This document shows, piece by piece, positions 1 through 9,896 of a stretch of DNA of 45,618 bases; within the stretch, counting starts at the first letter, position 1, and each line of letters opens with the position of its first letter. The translations under genes were made by a program, and so were the position numbers. Source of the DNA: Desulfobacterales bacterium (lineage in GTDB: Bacteria > Desulfobacterota > Desulfobacteria > Desulfobacterales > Desulfosalsimonadaceae). The stretch is from assembly GCA_025453995.1 (NCBI GenBank), contig JALOPH010000002.1, forward strand, positions 1 through 45,618, in the 5' to 3' direction. The notes beneath the pieces were generated by a model, which ran no database searches, was not told the origin of the DNA, and saw nothing but the letters and a program-made list of their open reading frames with translations.

Positions 1-3
1 GGC

Positions 4-312
4 TTATTTTTTTATAAAAAGCCCGCCGATGATCAACAAGATGCCGCCGATGATCACCAGGATCAACCACAAGGGCATATTGACCATATAATCCGCCGCA
101 TTCTGAACCGAAGGCCAGGGGATGCTGTCCACCCAGTCGAAATTCCCTTCAGGAAGCGAATCATAGAGGGTGATATGATCTTCAAACCCTTCCATTTTAT
201 TGTAGGTCTGAAGGTTGGACGCCCCGCCCATGAAATTGGAAAGCGCCCGGTATCCCCATAGACAAGCGCCGCTGATGATGGACGTCATGCCTGCAACATT
301 GGTTTTTTTCAT
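4..312 (-). CDS. Small membrane protein of unknown function
   Basis: I do not recognise this 102-aa protein. Residues about 80-99 form one strongly hydrophobic helix rich in Leu, Ile and Gly, ending in two lysines at the C-terminus. A weaker hydrophobic stretch lies near the N-terminus (about residues 8-20). The middle is acidic and aromatic, so the simplest picture is one or two membrane spans with a short soluble loop. The ATG is supported by a GGAGAAG ribosome-binding site about 7 nt upstream. The gene lies 86 bp downstream of sdhB on the same strand and could be the last gene of the propionate/succinate operon. That link rests on position only. Confidence 0.6.
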   Translation of the reverse strand: MKKTNVAGMTSIISGACLWGYRALSNFMGGASNLQTYNKMEGFEDHITLYDSLPEGNFDWVDSIPWPSVQNAADYMVNMPLWLILVIIGGILLIIGGLFIKK

Positions 313-398
313 CTGTCTTCTCCGTTGAGAAAAATACTTTCTTCAATTCCTCACGGCTTGAAACATAACAGAATAAAATCTTATAATAAATCTTTTTT

Positions 399-1154
399 TT
401 AAGAAAACTCTGCTTTGATGAATTCCCGGTTGAGGCGGGCGATTTCGCGGATGGATATCCCCTTGGGACATTCGGCCTCACATTCAGCCTCGTTGGAACA
501 GTTGCCGAAACCAAGCTCCTTCATTTTGCGAACCATCTGACGCGCCCGTTTTTTGGCTTCAGGCTTCCCCTGGGGAAGCAGGGACAAATGGGAGACCTTG
601 GCGCCCACAAACAGCATGGCCGACGCATTGGGACATGCGGCAATGCAGGCCCCGCAGCCGATACAGGCAGCGGCGTTAAAGGCGGCCTCGGCGGTTTCCC
701 TGGCGATGGGGATGGCGTTGGCGTCAGGCGCGCCGCCTGCGTTGACTGAAATAAATCCGCCTGCCTGAATGAGTTCATCCAGGGCGCTTCTGTCCACCAC
801 CAGATCTTTGATCACCTTAAAAGGCTTTGCCCGCCAGGGTTCGATGACAATTGTATCCCCGTCGGAAAAGTGCCGCATGTGAAGCTGGCATAAAGTGGTG
901 TTGGATTCATGGCCGTGGGCCCTGCCGTTGACCACGGAACCGCACATGCCGCAGATCCCTTCCCGGCAGTCATGATCAAACGCGATGGGGTCTTCCCCGT
1001 TTTTGATCAAGTTTTCATTGACCACATCGAGCATCTCAAGAAACGACATATCCGTTGAAATATCGGATGCTGAATACGTTTTAAGACTGCCGATTATTTC
1101 CCCGGCGCTTTGACGCCAAACCTTTAATGTCAGGTTAATTCTTTTTGCGCTCAC
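399..1154 (-). CDS. sdhB: Succinate dehydrogenase/fumarate reductase iron-sulfur subunit
   Basis: This 251-aa iron-sulfur subunit of complex II passes electrons from the FAD in SdhA to the hemes and quinone of SdhC at the inner face of the membrane. A plant-type [2Fe-2S] domain carries C63, C68, C71 and C89 (motif [10 protein letters not shown]). A C-terminal ferredoxin domain follows with CIGCGAC, a later CP, and a final Cys-containing ECEAECP block for the [4Fe-4S] and [3Fe-4S] clusters. The start is GTG, overlapping the sdhA stop as GTGA, with GAGGAG about 7 nt upstream, so the two are translationally coupled. Sequence alone does not separate SdhB from FrdB. The surrounding propionate genes favour succinate oxidation. 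Confidence 0.95.
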   Translation of the reverse strand: MSAKRINLTLKVWRQSAGEIIGSLKTYSASDISTDMSFLEMLDVVNENLIKNGEDPIAFDHDCREGICGMCGSVVNGRAHGHESNTTLCQLHMRHFSDGDTIVIEPWRAKPFKVIKDLVVDRSALDELIQAGGFISVNAGGAPDANAIPIARETAEAAFNAAACIGCGACIAACPNASAMLFVGAKVSHLSLLPQGKPEAKKRARQMVRKMKELGFGNCSNEAECEAECPKGISIREIARLNREFIKAEFS

Positions 1155-3064
1155 TTGTAACTCCTCTGGGAAAGCTTCACATTTTCAAATATCAGAGGCT
1201 CCTTGTGAAGTATCGGATCACTCCCGCTCCCGGCATATTCCCATGCAGCAACATAGGCGAAATTCTCGTCATCCCGTTTGGCCTCATTCTCTTCCGTCTG
1301 ATAGGCCGTATTGAAATGGCACCCGCAGGATTCCTTGCGGTGAAGCGCATCAACAATCATGAGCTCACCGAATTCAAAAAAATCAGCTACCCGGCCGGCG
1401 CGTTCCAGACTCTGGTTGAATTCATCGCCGGTTCCTGGGATGTTAACGTTTTCCCAGTATTCCTGTTTTAATTTTCGGATCATGCCCAGCGCTTTTGAAA
1501 GACCCGTTTCATTTCTCGACATGCCGCAGTAATCCCACATGATCAAGCCGAGTTCCCGATGAAAATCCGAAGCCGTCCTTTTCCCTTTGATTTTGAGCAA
1601 TCGGGCTGTTTTCTGATGCACCGAGGCTTCGCAATTCTTAAATTCTTCATGACCGGCATCTACAGCAGGGAACCGGGTGCCGGCCAGGTATCCGCCGATG
1701 GTATAAGGAATAATAAAGTACCCGTCTGCCAATCCCTGCATGAGCGCGCTGGCGCCCAAACGGTTGGCGCCATGATCTGAAAAATTGGCCTCTCCCAGAA
1801 CAAACAGTCCGTCAATGGTGCTCATCAGATTATAATCCACCCACAGACCGCCCATGGTGTAATGCACCGCAGGATAGATCATCATCGGTGTCTCATAAGG
1901 ATTGTCGCCGGTGATTTTTTCATACATGTCAAACAGATTGCCGTATTTGGAGGAGACTACGTCCCTGCCGTCCCGCTTAATGGCGTCGGTAAAATCCAGA
2001 TACACCGCAAGACCTGTTTCCCCCACGCCTTTGCCCAGGTCGCACTGCTCTTTTGCGTTTCGGGACGCCACATCCCGGGGCACAAGATTGCCGAAACTGG
2101 GATACTTTTTTTCAAGATAATAATCCCGCTGTTCTTCCGGGATGCTATCCGCGGAACGCTTGTCGCCGGGCTGCTTGGGAACCCACACCCGCCCGTCATT
2201 CCTCAAGCTTTCGCTCATCAGCGTAAGTTTGGACTGATAGGTTCCATGCACAGGAATGCACGTGGGATGGATCTGCGTAAAACAGGGATTGGCAAGGCAA
2301 GCGCCTTTTTGATACGCCCTGAATATGGCCGACGCGTTGGATGACATGGCGTTGGTGGACAGGCAAAAGACGTTGCCATACCCGCCGGTGGCCAGCACTA
2401 CGGCATGGGCGTCATGGGATTCGAGCTGCCCATTGATCAGGTTGCGGACCACGATCCCTCTGGCCTGGCCGTTGATGACCACAAGATCCATCAATTCACG
2501 ACGGGGGAATATTTTGACGCGGCCGGATGCGGCCTGGCGCATCAGTGAACTGTAAGCGCCCAACAGCAATTGCTGACCGGTCTGCCCCCTGGCGTAAAAT
2601 GTCCGGGACACTTGCGCGCCGCCGAAAGACCGGTTATCCAGCAGCCCGCCGTAGTCCCTGGCAAAGGGGATCCCCTGGGCCACGCAATGGTCGATGATAT
2701 TGCAGCTCAGTTGCGCCAGCCGGTAGACATTGGCTTCCCTGGCCCTGAAATCACCGCCTTTGACCGTGTCATAAAAAAGCCGCCAGACGCTGTCGCCGTC
2801 GTTGGAATAATTCTTGGCAGCGTTGATGCCGCCCTGGGCGGCGATGCTGTGGGCGCGGCGCGGACTGTCCTGAATACAGAAATTTTTCACATTGTACCCG
2901 AGTTCGGCCAATGTGGCTGCCGCCGACGCCCCGGCAAGTCCTGTTCCGACCACAATGATGTCAAATTTCTTTTTATTGGCCGGATTCACCAGTTTCAATT
3001 CGAATCGATGGCGGTCCCACTTCTGGGCCAAGGGGCCGCCGGGAATTTTAGCATCAAGAGTCAT
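1151..3064 (-). CDS. sdhA: Succinate dehydrogenase/fumarate reductase flavoprotein subunit
   Basis: This 637-aa catalytic subunit interconverts succinate and fumarate. The N-terminal FAD-binding GTGLAG motif sits at about residues 40-45. The flavinylation motif AHSIAAQGG follows at about 71-79, with H72 the likely covalent FAD attachment. Further on are HPT in the active-site region and HYTMGG. Length and the sequence around the FAD-His resemble the B-type enzymes (Wolinella FrdA, Bacillus SdhA). An AGGAAG ribosome-binding site precedes the ATG. It lies 11 bp after sdhC and overlaps sdhB by 4 bp, giving the order C-A-B usual for B-type complex II. Direction in vivo is inferred from the pathway context. 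Confidence 0.96.
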   Translation of the reverse strand: MTLDAKIPGGPLAQKWDRHRFELKLVNPANKKKFDIIVVGTGLAGASAAATLAELGYNVKNFCIQDSPRRAHSIAAQGGINAAKNYSNDGDSVWRLFYDTVKGGDFRAREANVYRLAQLSCNIIDHCVAQGIPFARDYGGLLDNRSFGGAQVSRTFYARGQTGQQLLLGAYSSLMRQAASGRVKIFPRRELMDLVVINGQARGIVVRNLINGQLESHDAHAVVLATGGYGNVFCLSTNAMSSNASAIFRAYQKGACLANPCFTQIHPTCIPVHGTYQSKLTLMSESLRNDGRVWVPKQPGDKRSADSIPEEQRDYYLEKKYPSFGNLVPRDVASRNAKEQCDLGKGVGETGLAVYLDFTDAIKRDGRDVVSSKYGNLFDMYEKITGDNPYETPMMIYPAVHYTMGGLWVDYNLMSTIDGLFVLGEANFSDHGANRLGASALMQGLADGYFIIPYTIGGYLAGTRFPAVDAGHEEFKNCEASVHQKTARLLKIKGKRTASDFHRELGLIMWDYCGMSRNETGLSKALGMIRKLKQEYWENVNIPGTGDEFNQSLERAGRVADFFEFGELMIVDALHRKESCGCHFNTAYQTEENEAKRDDENFAYVAAWEYAGSGSDPILHKEPLIFENVKLSQRSYK

Positions 3065-3075
3065 GAAATTTCTTC

Positions 3076-3717
3076 CTATGCGATAAAACCGATAACAATG
3101 GGAATTAAACCGAATCCAGCCAATGCAAGAAGAGCGAAAGCAATTCCGATGGCCTGAATCATGGGCATGTATTTGAGATGATTGGCGCCCAGGGTCTGAA
3201 ACAGGCTCCAGAATCCATGCCGGACATGAAGCGCAACCACAAAAACAGCGGCTATATAAATGATCTTAAAAGAAACATCTGAAAGGGTGCCGGATACCGC
3301 CTGAAATATAGCGTCAGGCGTCTGTTCGATGAATCGGAAATTGATTAAATGAAGAATCAGAAAGCATAAAATGATAAATCCGGTATAGGGCATGGTGGCG
3401 GACCCGAAGGTTCTTCCGCCCGCGTTCTTTTTGACCGCATACCCCACAGGCCGTGCGCGCCTGTTTTCAAGAAAAAGGATCAAGCCCGTGGCGACATGAA
3501 CGCATGCAAAAAAAACAAGGCCGATCTCTGCTGCAAGAATCAGGGGAGACAGGGCGTGGAGATGCTCCACATATGCCATAAATAAATCCTTGCCGCCATA
3601 AAGCGTCAGATTGCCGATCATATGAATCAGCAGAAACATGCAAAATCCCAGCCCGGTAACCGCCATCAGCAGCTTTTTCCCGATGGAGGTCGAAATCGTG
3701 TCTATAAACCAATTCAT
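3076..3717 (-). CDS. sdhC: Succinate dehydrogenase cytochrome b subunit (B-type, single membrane anchor)
   Basis: A 213-aa integral membrane protein with about five transmembrane helices, matching the one-polypeptide, diheme anchor of B-type complex II. Histidines at H32, H74, H123 and H164 (plus H167) lie in the helices in the spacing expected for the four axial heme ligands. It exchanges electrons with the membrane quinone, probably menaquinone. The residue two before H164 is alanine, where Wolinella FrdC has the E-pathway glutamate. I make that comparison from memory. The ATG overlaps the sucD stop by one base (TAATG), so complex II is translated from the same message as the succinyl-CoA ligase. 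Confidence 0.93.
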   Translation of the reverse strand: MNWFIDTISTSIGKKLLMAVTGLGFCMFLLIHMIGNLTLYGGKDLFMAYVEHLHALSPLILAAEIGLVFFACVHVATGLILFLENRRARPVGYAVKKNAGGRTFGSATMPYTGFIILCFLILHLINFRFIEQTPDAIFQAVSGTLSDVSFKIIYIAAVFVVALHVRHGFWSLFQTLGANHLKYMPMIQAIGIAFALLALAGFGLIPIVIGFIA

Positions 3718-4598
3718 TATATGACTCCGGAAAAAACTTTTGAACAGATCCCGCCGATGTATCCGAGATTTTCACAGACATGTACGCCGGCTGATTTTAA
3801 TGCCGAAATTTTAGCCGCGGCGGTTCCGCTGTTGCCGCTGATGATGGCGCCCGCATGTCCCATGCGGCGGCCAGGCGGCGCTGTTATGCCGGCGATAAAG
3901 CCGACAACGGGCTTGGACACCTTGCTTTTGATGAAGTCTGCCGCTTTTTCCTCTGCGTTTCCGCCGATTTCCCCCACCATCACGATTCCTCTGGTTTCCG
4001 GGTCATTTTCAAAAGCATCCAGGCAGTCGATGAAATTCGTGCCGTTAACCGGGTCGCCGCCGATGCCCACGCATGTGGTTTGTCCAATACCCTGTTGGGT
4101 CAACTGGTACACCACTTCATAGGTCAGGGTCCCGGAACGGGAAACCACGCCGATGGGCCCGCCGGGCTTATGAATTTGTCCGGGCATGATGCCGACCTTT
4201 GCCTGGCCAGGCGAAATGATCCCCGGGCAGTTGGGGCCGATAAGCCGGGTCGCGGAACCTGTAATGACCTGCTTTACCCTCATCATGTCAAGGATGGGAA
4301 TCCCCTCTGTGATGGCGACGATGAGATCGAGCCGAGCGTCGGCGGACTCCAGAATCGCATCGGCCGCAAACGGCGGCGGAACAAAAATAAGACTGGTATT
4401 GGCATGGGTCTTGACGACGGCTTCACGAACGGTATTGAATACCGGAATGCCGTCCATGTCAGTGCCGCCTTTTCCCGGCGTGACGCCGGCAACCACTTTT
4501 GTGCCATAAGCGAGGCAATGCCGGGTATGAAACTGGCCTTCCTTTCCGGTAATACCCTGAACCAGAACTCTCGTATCAGAATTTACAAATATGCTCAT
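3717..4598 (-). CDS. sucD: Succinyl-CoA ligase (ADP/GDP-forming) alpha subunit
   Basis: The 293-aa alpha subunit of succinyl-CoA synthetase converts succinyl-CoA, ADP (or GDP) and phosphate to succinate, ATP (or GTP) and CoA. The N-terminal CoA-binding Rossmann domain has GITGKEG at about residues 15-21. The catalytic phospho-histidine lies in GHAGAI near residue 245. Length is standard for the family. It follows sucC by 26 bp. Its position between the mutase genes and the succinate dehydrogenase genes puts it at the step from succinyl-CoA to succinate, the substrate-level phosphorylation site of the methylmalonyl-CoA route. Confidence 0.96.
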   Translation of the reverse strand: MSIFVNSDTRVLVQGITGKEGQFHTRHCLAYGTKVVAGVTPGKGGTDMDGIPVFNTVREAVVKTHANTSLIFVPPPFAADAILESADARLDLIVAITEGIPILDMMRVKQVITGSATRLIGPNCPGIISPGQAKVGIMPGQIHKPGGPIGVVSRSGTLTYEVVYQLTQQGIGQTTCVGIGGDPVNGTNFIDCLDAFENDPETRGIVMVGEIGGNAEEKAADFIKSKVSKPVVGFIAGITAPPGRRMGHAGAIISGNSGTAAAKISALKSAGVHVCENLGYIGGICSKVFSGVI

Positions 4599-4624
4599 GT
4601 TAAAATCAGCCTTTACTGTTTATT

Positions 4625-5791
4625 TCATTGACGACCAATAATGCTGGCCACCTTTTCGCCTGCGTCTTTCATGTCAACCGCCGTATAAAGCTTCAGGCCG
4701 GATTCAGCCAAAATCCTGCGGCCTTCCTCGACATTGGTCCCTTCCATGCGGACAATCACGGGGACATTGATTTTTGTTTTCCGCGCGGCTTCAACCACTC
4801 CCGTTGCCAGAACGTCGCAGCGGAGGATGCCGCCGAAAATATTAATCAATATCCCCTTGACTTTGCGGTCGCTTAAAATCACCTTGAATCCGTTTTCAAC
4901 CATTTCCGCAGTGGCCCCCCCGCCGACATCGAGAAAATTGGCGGGTTCAGCGCCGGCGATCTTGATGGTATCCATGACCGCCATGGCAAGTCCTGCGCCG
5001 TTGACCATGTTGCCCACGGTGCCGTCCATGTTGATATAGTTGAGGTTGTATTTGGAAGCTTCCACCTCCAGCGGGTTTTCTTCATCAATATCACGGAGCT
5101 CGGGCAAGTCCTTATGCCGGAAAAGTGCGTTGTCGTCAAAATTCAATTTTGCGTCTAATGCAATCAAAGTCTGCTGACGGGTGATGACCAGAGGATTGAT
5201 TTCAAGCAAAGAGCAGTCATAATCCACAAACAACTTGTAGAGATTTTTCAGCATCTGTGAAAACGCGCTGATCGCGGGCGCCGGTATATTCAACCCATAA
5301 GCAGCCTGGCGACAATGAAAGGGCTGTATCCCGTTCAAGGGGTTGATATGAATTTTGATGATCTTCTCCGGCGAATGGCTTGCCACTTCCTCGATGTCCA
5401 TGCCGCCGGCCTGGCTTGCGATCAATGCGATACATGCCGTCTCTCTGTCCGGGATCAAGCTCAGATATAATTCTTTTTCAATATCCAGCCCCTGTTCGAT
5501 GAGCACCTGCTTGACACGCCTACCTTCGGGGCCGGTCTGGTGGGTCACCAGATTCATGCCGATGATCGAACCGGCGGTTGTCCTGACATCATCCATGGAG
5601 TGGGCGAGTTTTACGCCACCGCCCTTGCCCCGGCCGCCTGCGTGAATCTGCGCCTTAATGACCACCGGGAACCCGCCGATGGCTTGGGCGGCTTTTGCAG
5701 CGTCATCGGAGGTAAAGGCGATATCTCCAACGGGAACGGGAATTCCGTATCGCTTGAATAATTGCTTTGCCTGATATTCATGAATTTTCAT
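4625..5791 (-). CDS. sucC: Succinyl-CoA ligase (ADP/GDP-forming) beta subunit
   Basis: The 388-aa beta subunit carries the ATP-grasp domain (about residues 1-230, beginning MKIHEYQAKQLF) and the C-terminal flavodoxin-like ligase domain (about 240-388) with GGGAT and IFGGI motifs. It binds the nucleotide and, with SucD, makes ATP or GTP from succinyl-CoA. Length matches the E. coli protein. An AGGAAG ribosome-binding site precedes the ATG. The gene lies 24 bp from the biotin-carrier fusion gene, which supports one transcript. Confidence 0.96.
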   Translation of the reverse strand: MKIHEYQAKQLFKRYGIPVPVGDIAFTSDDAAKAAQAIGGFPVVIKAQIHAGGRGKGGGVKLAHSMDDVRTTAGSIIGMNLVTHQTGPEGRRVKQVLIEQGLDIEKELYLSLIPDRETACIALIASQAGGMDIEEVASHSPEKIIKIHINPLNGIQPFHCRQAAYGLNIPAPAISAFSQMLKNLYKLFVDYDCSLLEINPLVITRQQTLIALDAKLNFDDNALFRHKDLPELRDIDEENPLEVEASKYNLNYINMDGTVGNMVNGAGLAMAVMDTIKIAGAEPANFLDVGGGATAEMVENGFKVILSDRKVKGILINIFGGILRCDVLATGVVEAARKTKINVPVIVRMEGTNVEEGRRILAESGLKLYTAVDMKDAGEKVASIIGRQ

Positions 5792-5815
5792 AAGAAATCT
5801 TCCTGTTGATCCTGA

Positions 5816-7924
5816 TTATCCGATGACCACCAGCACGGTGTTTTTGGCGACGGATTCGCCGACCTTGCAGTGAATCGACTTAATGGTTCCGCTGACGGAT
5901 GCTGCCAGGGCGTTTTCCATTTTCATGGCCTCCAGCACAACAACCGTTTCACCTGCTTTGACCGATTCGCCCACCTGCTTGGGAATGCTGACTATCATTC
6001 CCGGCATGGGCGCCTTGACGGGGGTGCCGCCCGCATCCGCAGGGGCTTTTGCAGGGGGCTCCGCCGGCTTGGCGGCCGGCGGCTCAGGCGCTTTGGGCGC
6101 TGGGGCTGCAGGCGCAGGTTTTGAAACAGGTTCCGCCACAGGCGCTTTGGGCGCCGGAGGAACGGGGGGGGTGGGCCGCGGGGGGACTGCCAATCCCGGT
6201 GCCGCAACAGGTCCAACCGGCCGGCCTGCCGGTTGCGGAGTTTTTGGAGCGGCGGGCGGCTGGGCGTGGGTGATGACTGGCGGGCCACCGGGTTCATCCA
6301 CGCACACTTCAAAATACTCATTTTCGACAAACACATTAAACGTCCGGGCATGGGGGCTTTTTTCCGGAGCCGGCTTTTCCTTGATTTCGACGAGCTTGCC
6401 CGCCTTGGCTTTGGCGACCCATTCGGCTTCCGCCTTAACCTGTTCTAAGGTTTTTGGTTTTAAATCATCCGGCGGCACTTCCTTGCCGTATTTATACATC
6501 AGGAATTTCTTACCGGTGACGGGGTACAGCGCATACAGAATAATGTCTTCCATATCCGCTGTGAGGCCTTTGAGGTCGGCTTTGGCTTTTTCAAGCTCAG
6601 GTTCAAGGATTTCCGCAGGCCGGACAGTAATCGGCGTCTCCCCCCGAGGATATCCTTTGAGGGCTTTTTTCTGGACTTCCGGATTGATGGGAACCGCCGT
6701 TTTTCCATAGAGTCCATAGCAAAGATCTTTCACCTGGCCGGTGATCATCTTGTACCGCTCATTTTTATCATCAAACAGGACGTTGTTGACCGTCTGTATG
6801 CCTACGATCTGGCTGGTTGGGGTGACCAGGGGGATCTGGCCCAGATCTTTTCTGACCTTGGGAAGCTCCGCATACACTTCGTTAATCCTGTCTAATGCAT
6901 TCATTTCCCGCAATTGATTGACAAGATTCGACAACATGCCGCCCGGCGTCTGGTGAAGAAGCACATTGATATCGATGATCGACATCTTGGAATCGTCGAG
7001 CAGATGTTTGTATTTGGGAAGAACCTCTTTTTCCAGAACATCATTGATTTGCGCCAGGGCTTTGATGTCAAAGCCCGTGTCCCGGTTGGTTCCTATCAGC
7101 GCCATCACCAGGGGTTCCACTGCCGGGTGGGACGTCCGGTAGGCATAGCTGGAAAGGCATGTATCGAGGATGTCGACCCCGGCCTCAACAGCTTTTAGAT
7201 GGGACATGGGCGCCATGCCGGATGTGAAATGACTGTGCAAATGAATGGGGGCCTTAACGGTTTTCTTTAATGCGCTGATTAATTGAAATGCATCATAGGG
7301 CGCAATCAGTCCGGCCATATCTTTGATGCAGATCGAGTCGGCGCCCATTGCCTCAAGGTCTTTGGCTTTTTTGAGATAATACTCGAGGTTATAGACATCG
7401 CCGCCCATGCGGGGTTCGGTCATGGAATAGCAGATGCATCCCTGAAAATGCTTGCCGCTTTTTTTGATGGCTTTGACGACGGTTTCAAAATTCCGATAAT
7501 CATTGAGCGCGTCGAATGTCCTGAATATATCCATGCCGTTTTCAGCCGCTTTTTCAACAAAGGCGGCGGCAAGGTCATCAGCATAATTTCGATAGCCGAC
7601 CAGATTCTGGCCGCGCAGGAGCATTGAAAAAGGCGTTTTCTTGAAATAGCGTTTCAATGTCCGGATCCGCTGCCAGGGGTCTTCGTTTAGAAACCGGTGC
7701 ATGGTGTCAAATGTCGCGCCGCCCCATGTCTCAACCGCCCAGAAGCCGATCTGGTCCATCATTTCCGCCACCGGGATCATATCTTCGGTCCTGCCGCGTG
7801 TGGCAAAAAGGGATTGATGCCCGTCCCGAAGCGTCAAATCCATAATTTTGACTGGGTTGTCGGCTTTCGGGCGATTTTTGTCATAATTCGGTGAAGTCAT
7901 CTTTACCTGAAAATGGTCGGTCAT
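5816..7924 (-). CDS. Pyruvate/oxaloacetate carboxyltransferase fused to biotin carrier domain (transcarboxylase 5S+1.3S type)
   Basis: A 702-aa two-part protein. Residues about 20-480 are a pyruvate carboxyltransferase/conserved-carboxylase TIM barrel with the LTLRDGHQS motif near the start and the metal-binding LHSH motif. A long Ala/Pro-rich linker follows, and the C-terminal ~75 residues are a biotinyl domain with EAMKMEN, whose lysine is biotinylated. It should move a carboxyl group between oxaloacetate and pyruvate on biotin. With the neighbouring carboxyltransferase it would act as a transcarboxylase (methylmalonyl-CoA carboxyltransferase). I chose the ATG at 7924, preceded by AAGGAG about 7 nt upstream. 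The longer frame starting at 7990 has no comparable site. PycB or OadA are alternative names. No OadB-like membrane subunit is present. Confidence 0.9.
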   Translation of the reverse strand: MTDHFQVKMTSPNYDKNRPKADNPVKIMDLTLRDGHQSLFATRGRTEDMIPVAEMMDQIGFWAVETWGGATFDTMHRFLNEDPWQRIRTLKRYFKKTPFSMLLRGQNLVGYRNYADDLAAAFVEKAAENGMDIFRTFDALNDYRNFETVVKAIKKSGKHFQGCICYSMTEPRMGGDVYNLEYYLKKAKDLEAMGADSICIKDMAGLIAPYDAFQLISALKKTVKAPIHLHSHFTSGMAPMSHLKAVEAGVDILDTCLSSYAYRTSHPAVEPLVMALIGTNRDTGFDIKALAQINDVLEKEVLPKYKHLLDDSKMSIIDINVLLHQTPGGMLSNLVNQLREMNALDRINEVYAELPKVRKDLGQIPLVTPTSQIVGIQTVNNVLFDDKNERYKMITGQVKDLCYGLYGKTAVPINPEVQKKALKGYPRGETPITVRPAEILEPELEKAKADLKGLTADMEDIILYALYPVTGKKFLMYKYGKEVPPDDLKPKTLEQVKAEAEWVAKAKAGKLVEIKEKPAPEKSPHARTFNVFVENEYFEVCVDEPGGPPVITHAQPPAAPKTPQPAGRPVGPVAAPGLAVPPRPTPPVPPAPKAPVAEPVSKPAPAAPAPKAPEPPAAKPAEPPAKAPADAGGTPVKAPMPGMIVSIPKQVGESVKAGETVVVLEAMKMENALAASVSGTIKSIHCKVGESVAKNTVLVVIG

Positions 7925-7990
7925 ATGATTCTCCTTATGCCAAGACTTTATGAAGGTGTTCGTCAAAAATTTTTTCATAGTTTTTGCCAT

Positions 7991-8227
7991 TTATATTCTT
8001 TGGGGGCCCTGAAATGCTTTCAATTGCATCATTGTCCGCAACTGCATCTGCTGATACCTTCCGCCCAGCCCCCACACATTGACCGGCACCGGAGGCGCGG
8101 CCGGTGCTTTGGCCGGATCAGCGGATTCAAGGGATTGCAGCTGAAGCATCGCGGTTGATTCTTCCTGGGTTTTGATGTACTGGACTACCGCCGCAACGGC
8201 AGCGATTTTCTTTTTGCTGTCCTTCAT
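7991..8227 (-). CDS. Small accessory subunit of the carboxyltransferase complex (putative)
   Basis: A 78-aa protein lying between the 12S-like and the 5S/1.3S-like genes, 54 bp after the former. It has an N-terminal helix with KKKIAAVAAVVQYI, an Ala/Pro-rich linker near residues 38-48, and a C-terminal helix with W-x-x-GGRYQQMQLR. This layout resembles the small delta/gamma subunits of sodium-pump decarboxylases (OadG, MmdD), which end in a similar GR-rich helix, but without their membrane anchor. The start has an AAAGGAAG ribosome-binding site. A role holding the biotin carrier to the carboxyltransferase is inferred from position and layout. Confidence 0.7.
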   Translation of the reverse strand: MKDSKKKIAAVAAVVQYIKTQEESTAMLQLQSLESADPAKAPAAPPVPVNVWGLGGRYQQMQLRTMMQLKAFQGPQRI

Positions 8228-8281
8228 GGGACTTCCTTTGCAAGAGTGAATATTTTAATTAATCTCAAAACTGTCCGGTGA

Positions 8282-9835
8282 TCATGTCGGGATATTGCCG
8301 TGCTTCTTTGGCGGCAATATCTGCCGCTTGTTGGCCATGATCTCAAGAGCCTCGATCAGTCTCGGCCGGGTCTCACTGGGAAGAATCACATCGTCGATAT
8401 AACCCCTCGTCCCGGCGCAGTAAGGATTTGAAAACAGGTTCCGGTATTCTTCAATTTTTTCCTTCCGTTTGGACGCCGGATCGGCCGCCGCTTTGATTTC
8501 AGAACGATGGATGATGTTGGCAGCGCCTTCTGCTCCCATCACGGCGATTTCCGCCGTGGGCCACGCAAACGCAATATCTGCGCCCAGGTGTTTGGAAGAC
8601 ATGGCGATATAAGCGCCGCCGTAATCTTTTCTAAGGATCACCAGCAGTTTGGGAACCGTTGCCTCGGAATAGCACCACAACAGCTTTGCGCCGTGGCGGA
8701 TAATCCCCCCCCATTCCTGGTTGCTGCCCGGCATGTACCCCGGCACATCGGCCAGGGTCAGAATCGGGATATTGAATGCATCGCAAAACCGGATAAACCG
8801 CGTGGCTTTGTCGGCCGCATCGATATCTAAACATCCGGCCAGAAACGCCGGCTGATTGGCGATGATGCCGATGGATCGGCCGTTTAACCGGGCAAAACAG
8901 ACGATGATGTTTTTGGCGAAATATTCGTGGGGCTCGAAAAACTGGCCGTTGTCCACAATGGAACGGATAACCTCCTTAACATCATAGGACCGGTTGGGGT
9001 CATCGGGAATAATAACGTCCAGGTTCGGGGCTGTTCGTTTCGGGTCATCGCCGGTTTGAATGATCGGCGGGTCTTCCATATTGTTTAACGGAAGATAGGA
9101 GAGCAGATCTTTGATGCGGGATATAGCGCCCGCGTCCGATTCACAGGCAAAATGGGCGACACCGCTTTTTTCATTATGGGTCATCGCGCCGCCCAGATCC
9201 TCAAACGTGATTTCCTCTCCGGTGACGGACTTGATGACTTCCGGGCCGGTAATAAACATGTGGCTGGTATGTTTGACCATAAATATCCAGTCTGTCATGG
9301 CCGGCGAATATACAGCGCCTCCGGCCGTGGGCCCCATAATCGCCGATATCTGGGGAATGACCCCCGAGCAGATGGAATTCCGATAAAATATTTCACCATA
9401 ACCGGAAAGGGCATCCACGCCTTCCTGAATTCTTGCCCCGCCCGAATCATTGAATCCAATCAAAGGAGCGCCGGCATTTTTGGCCATGTCCATGACCTTG
9501 CAGATTTTCTTCGCATGCATCTCTCCCAATGTACCCGCCCTGGATGTGAAATCCTGGGCAAAGGCGAATGCCGGCCGGCCATTGACGTATCCATATCCGG
9601 TGATCACCCCGTCGGATGGGATCTCCACCGACTCCATGCCGAAATTAACGCACCGGTGCCTGACGAACATATCGACTTCACGGAACGTTCCGCTGTCAAA
9701 AAACAGATCGAGCCGTTCACGGGCGGTGAGTTTTCCCTTCTCTTTGTGTGAAGCGACATTTTTAACGCCGCCCATTTCCATGGCTTTTTGCTTTAACGCT
9801 TTTAATTCTTTGATTTTATCAGCAACACTTCCCAT
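8282..9835 (-). CDS. mmdA: Acyl-CoA carboxyltransferase subunit (methylmalonyl-CoA carboxyltransferase 12S type / MmdA)
   Basis: A 517-aa protein with both halves of the ACC beta-type carboxyltransferase fold. The first half has GGARIQEGVDALSGYG and GPTAGGAVYSPAM (acyl-CoA/biotin site). The second half has DVPGYMPG and GAKLLW. It fits propionyl-CoA carboxylase beta, methylmalonyl-CoA decarboxylase alpha and transcarboxylase 12S, which sequence alone does not separate. No biotin carboxylase gene lies nearby, while a pyruvate-type carboxyltransferase with a biotin carrier does. I therefore favour transcarboxylation: propionyl-CoA plus oxaloacetate giving methylmalonyl-CoA plus pyruvate. It sits 61 bp after meaB. 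Confidence 0.93.
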   Translation of the reverse strand: MGSVADKIKELKALKQKAMEMGGVKNVASHKEKGKLTARERLDLFFDSGTFREVDMFVRHRCVNFGMESVEIPSDGVITGYGYVNGRPAFAFAQDFTSRAGTLGEMHAKKICKVMDMAKNAGAPLIGFNDSGGARIQEGVDALSGYGEIFYRNSICSGVIPQISAIMGPTAGGAVYSPAMTDWIFMVKHTSHMFITGPEVIKSVTGEEITFEDLGGAMTHNEKSGVAHFACESDAGAISRIKDLLSYLPLNNMEDPPIIQTGDDPKRTAPNLDVIIPDDPNRSYDVKEVIRSIVDNGQFFEPHEYFAKNIIVCFARLNGRSIGIIANQPAFLAGCLDIDAADKATRFIRFCDAFNIPILTLADVPGYMPGSNQEWGGIIRHGAKLLWCYSEATVPKLLVILRKDYGGAYIAMSSKHLGADIAFAWPTAEIAVMGAEGAANIIHRSEIKAAADPASKRKEKIEEYRNLFSNPYCAGTRGYIDDVILPSETRPRLIEALEIMANKRQILPPKKHGNIPT

Positions 9836-9896
9836 GCTTTTTATCCTTTCTCATATCGGTTGCTCATGCCACCAGTGTTTACTCAAAATATTGTCT

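Noticed and set aside
3855-4631. 258-aa plus-strand frame opposite sucD
   Set aside because: sucD is unmistakable on the other strand; the His- and Arg-rich frame is an antisense artefact.
5883-6710. 275-aa Gly/Ala-rich plus-strand frame
   Set aside because: It is the antisense of the Ala/Pro-rich linker of the biotin-carrier fusion, which gives open low-complexity frames in all phases.
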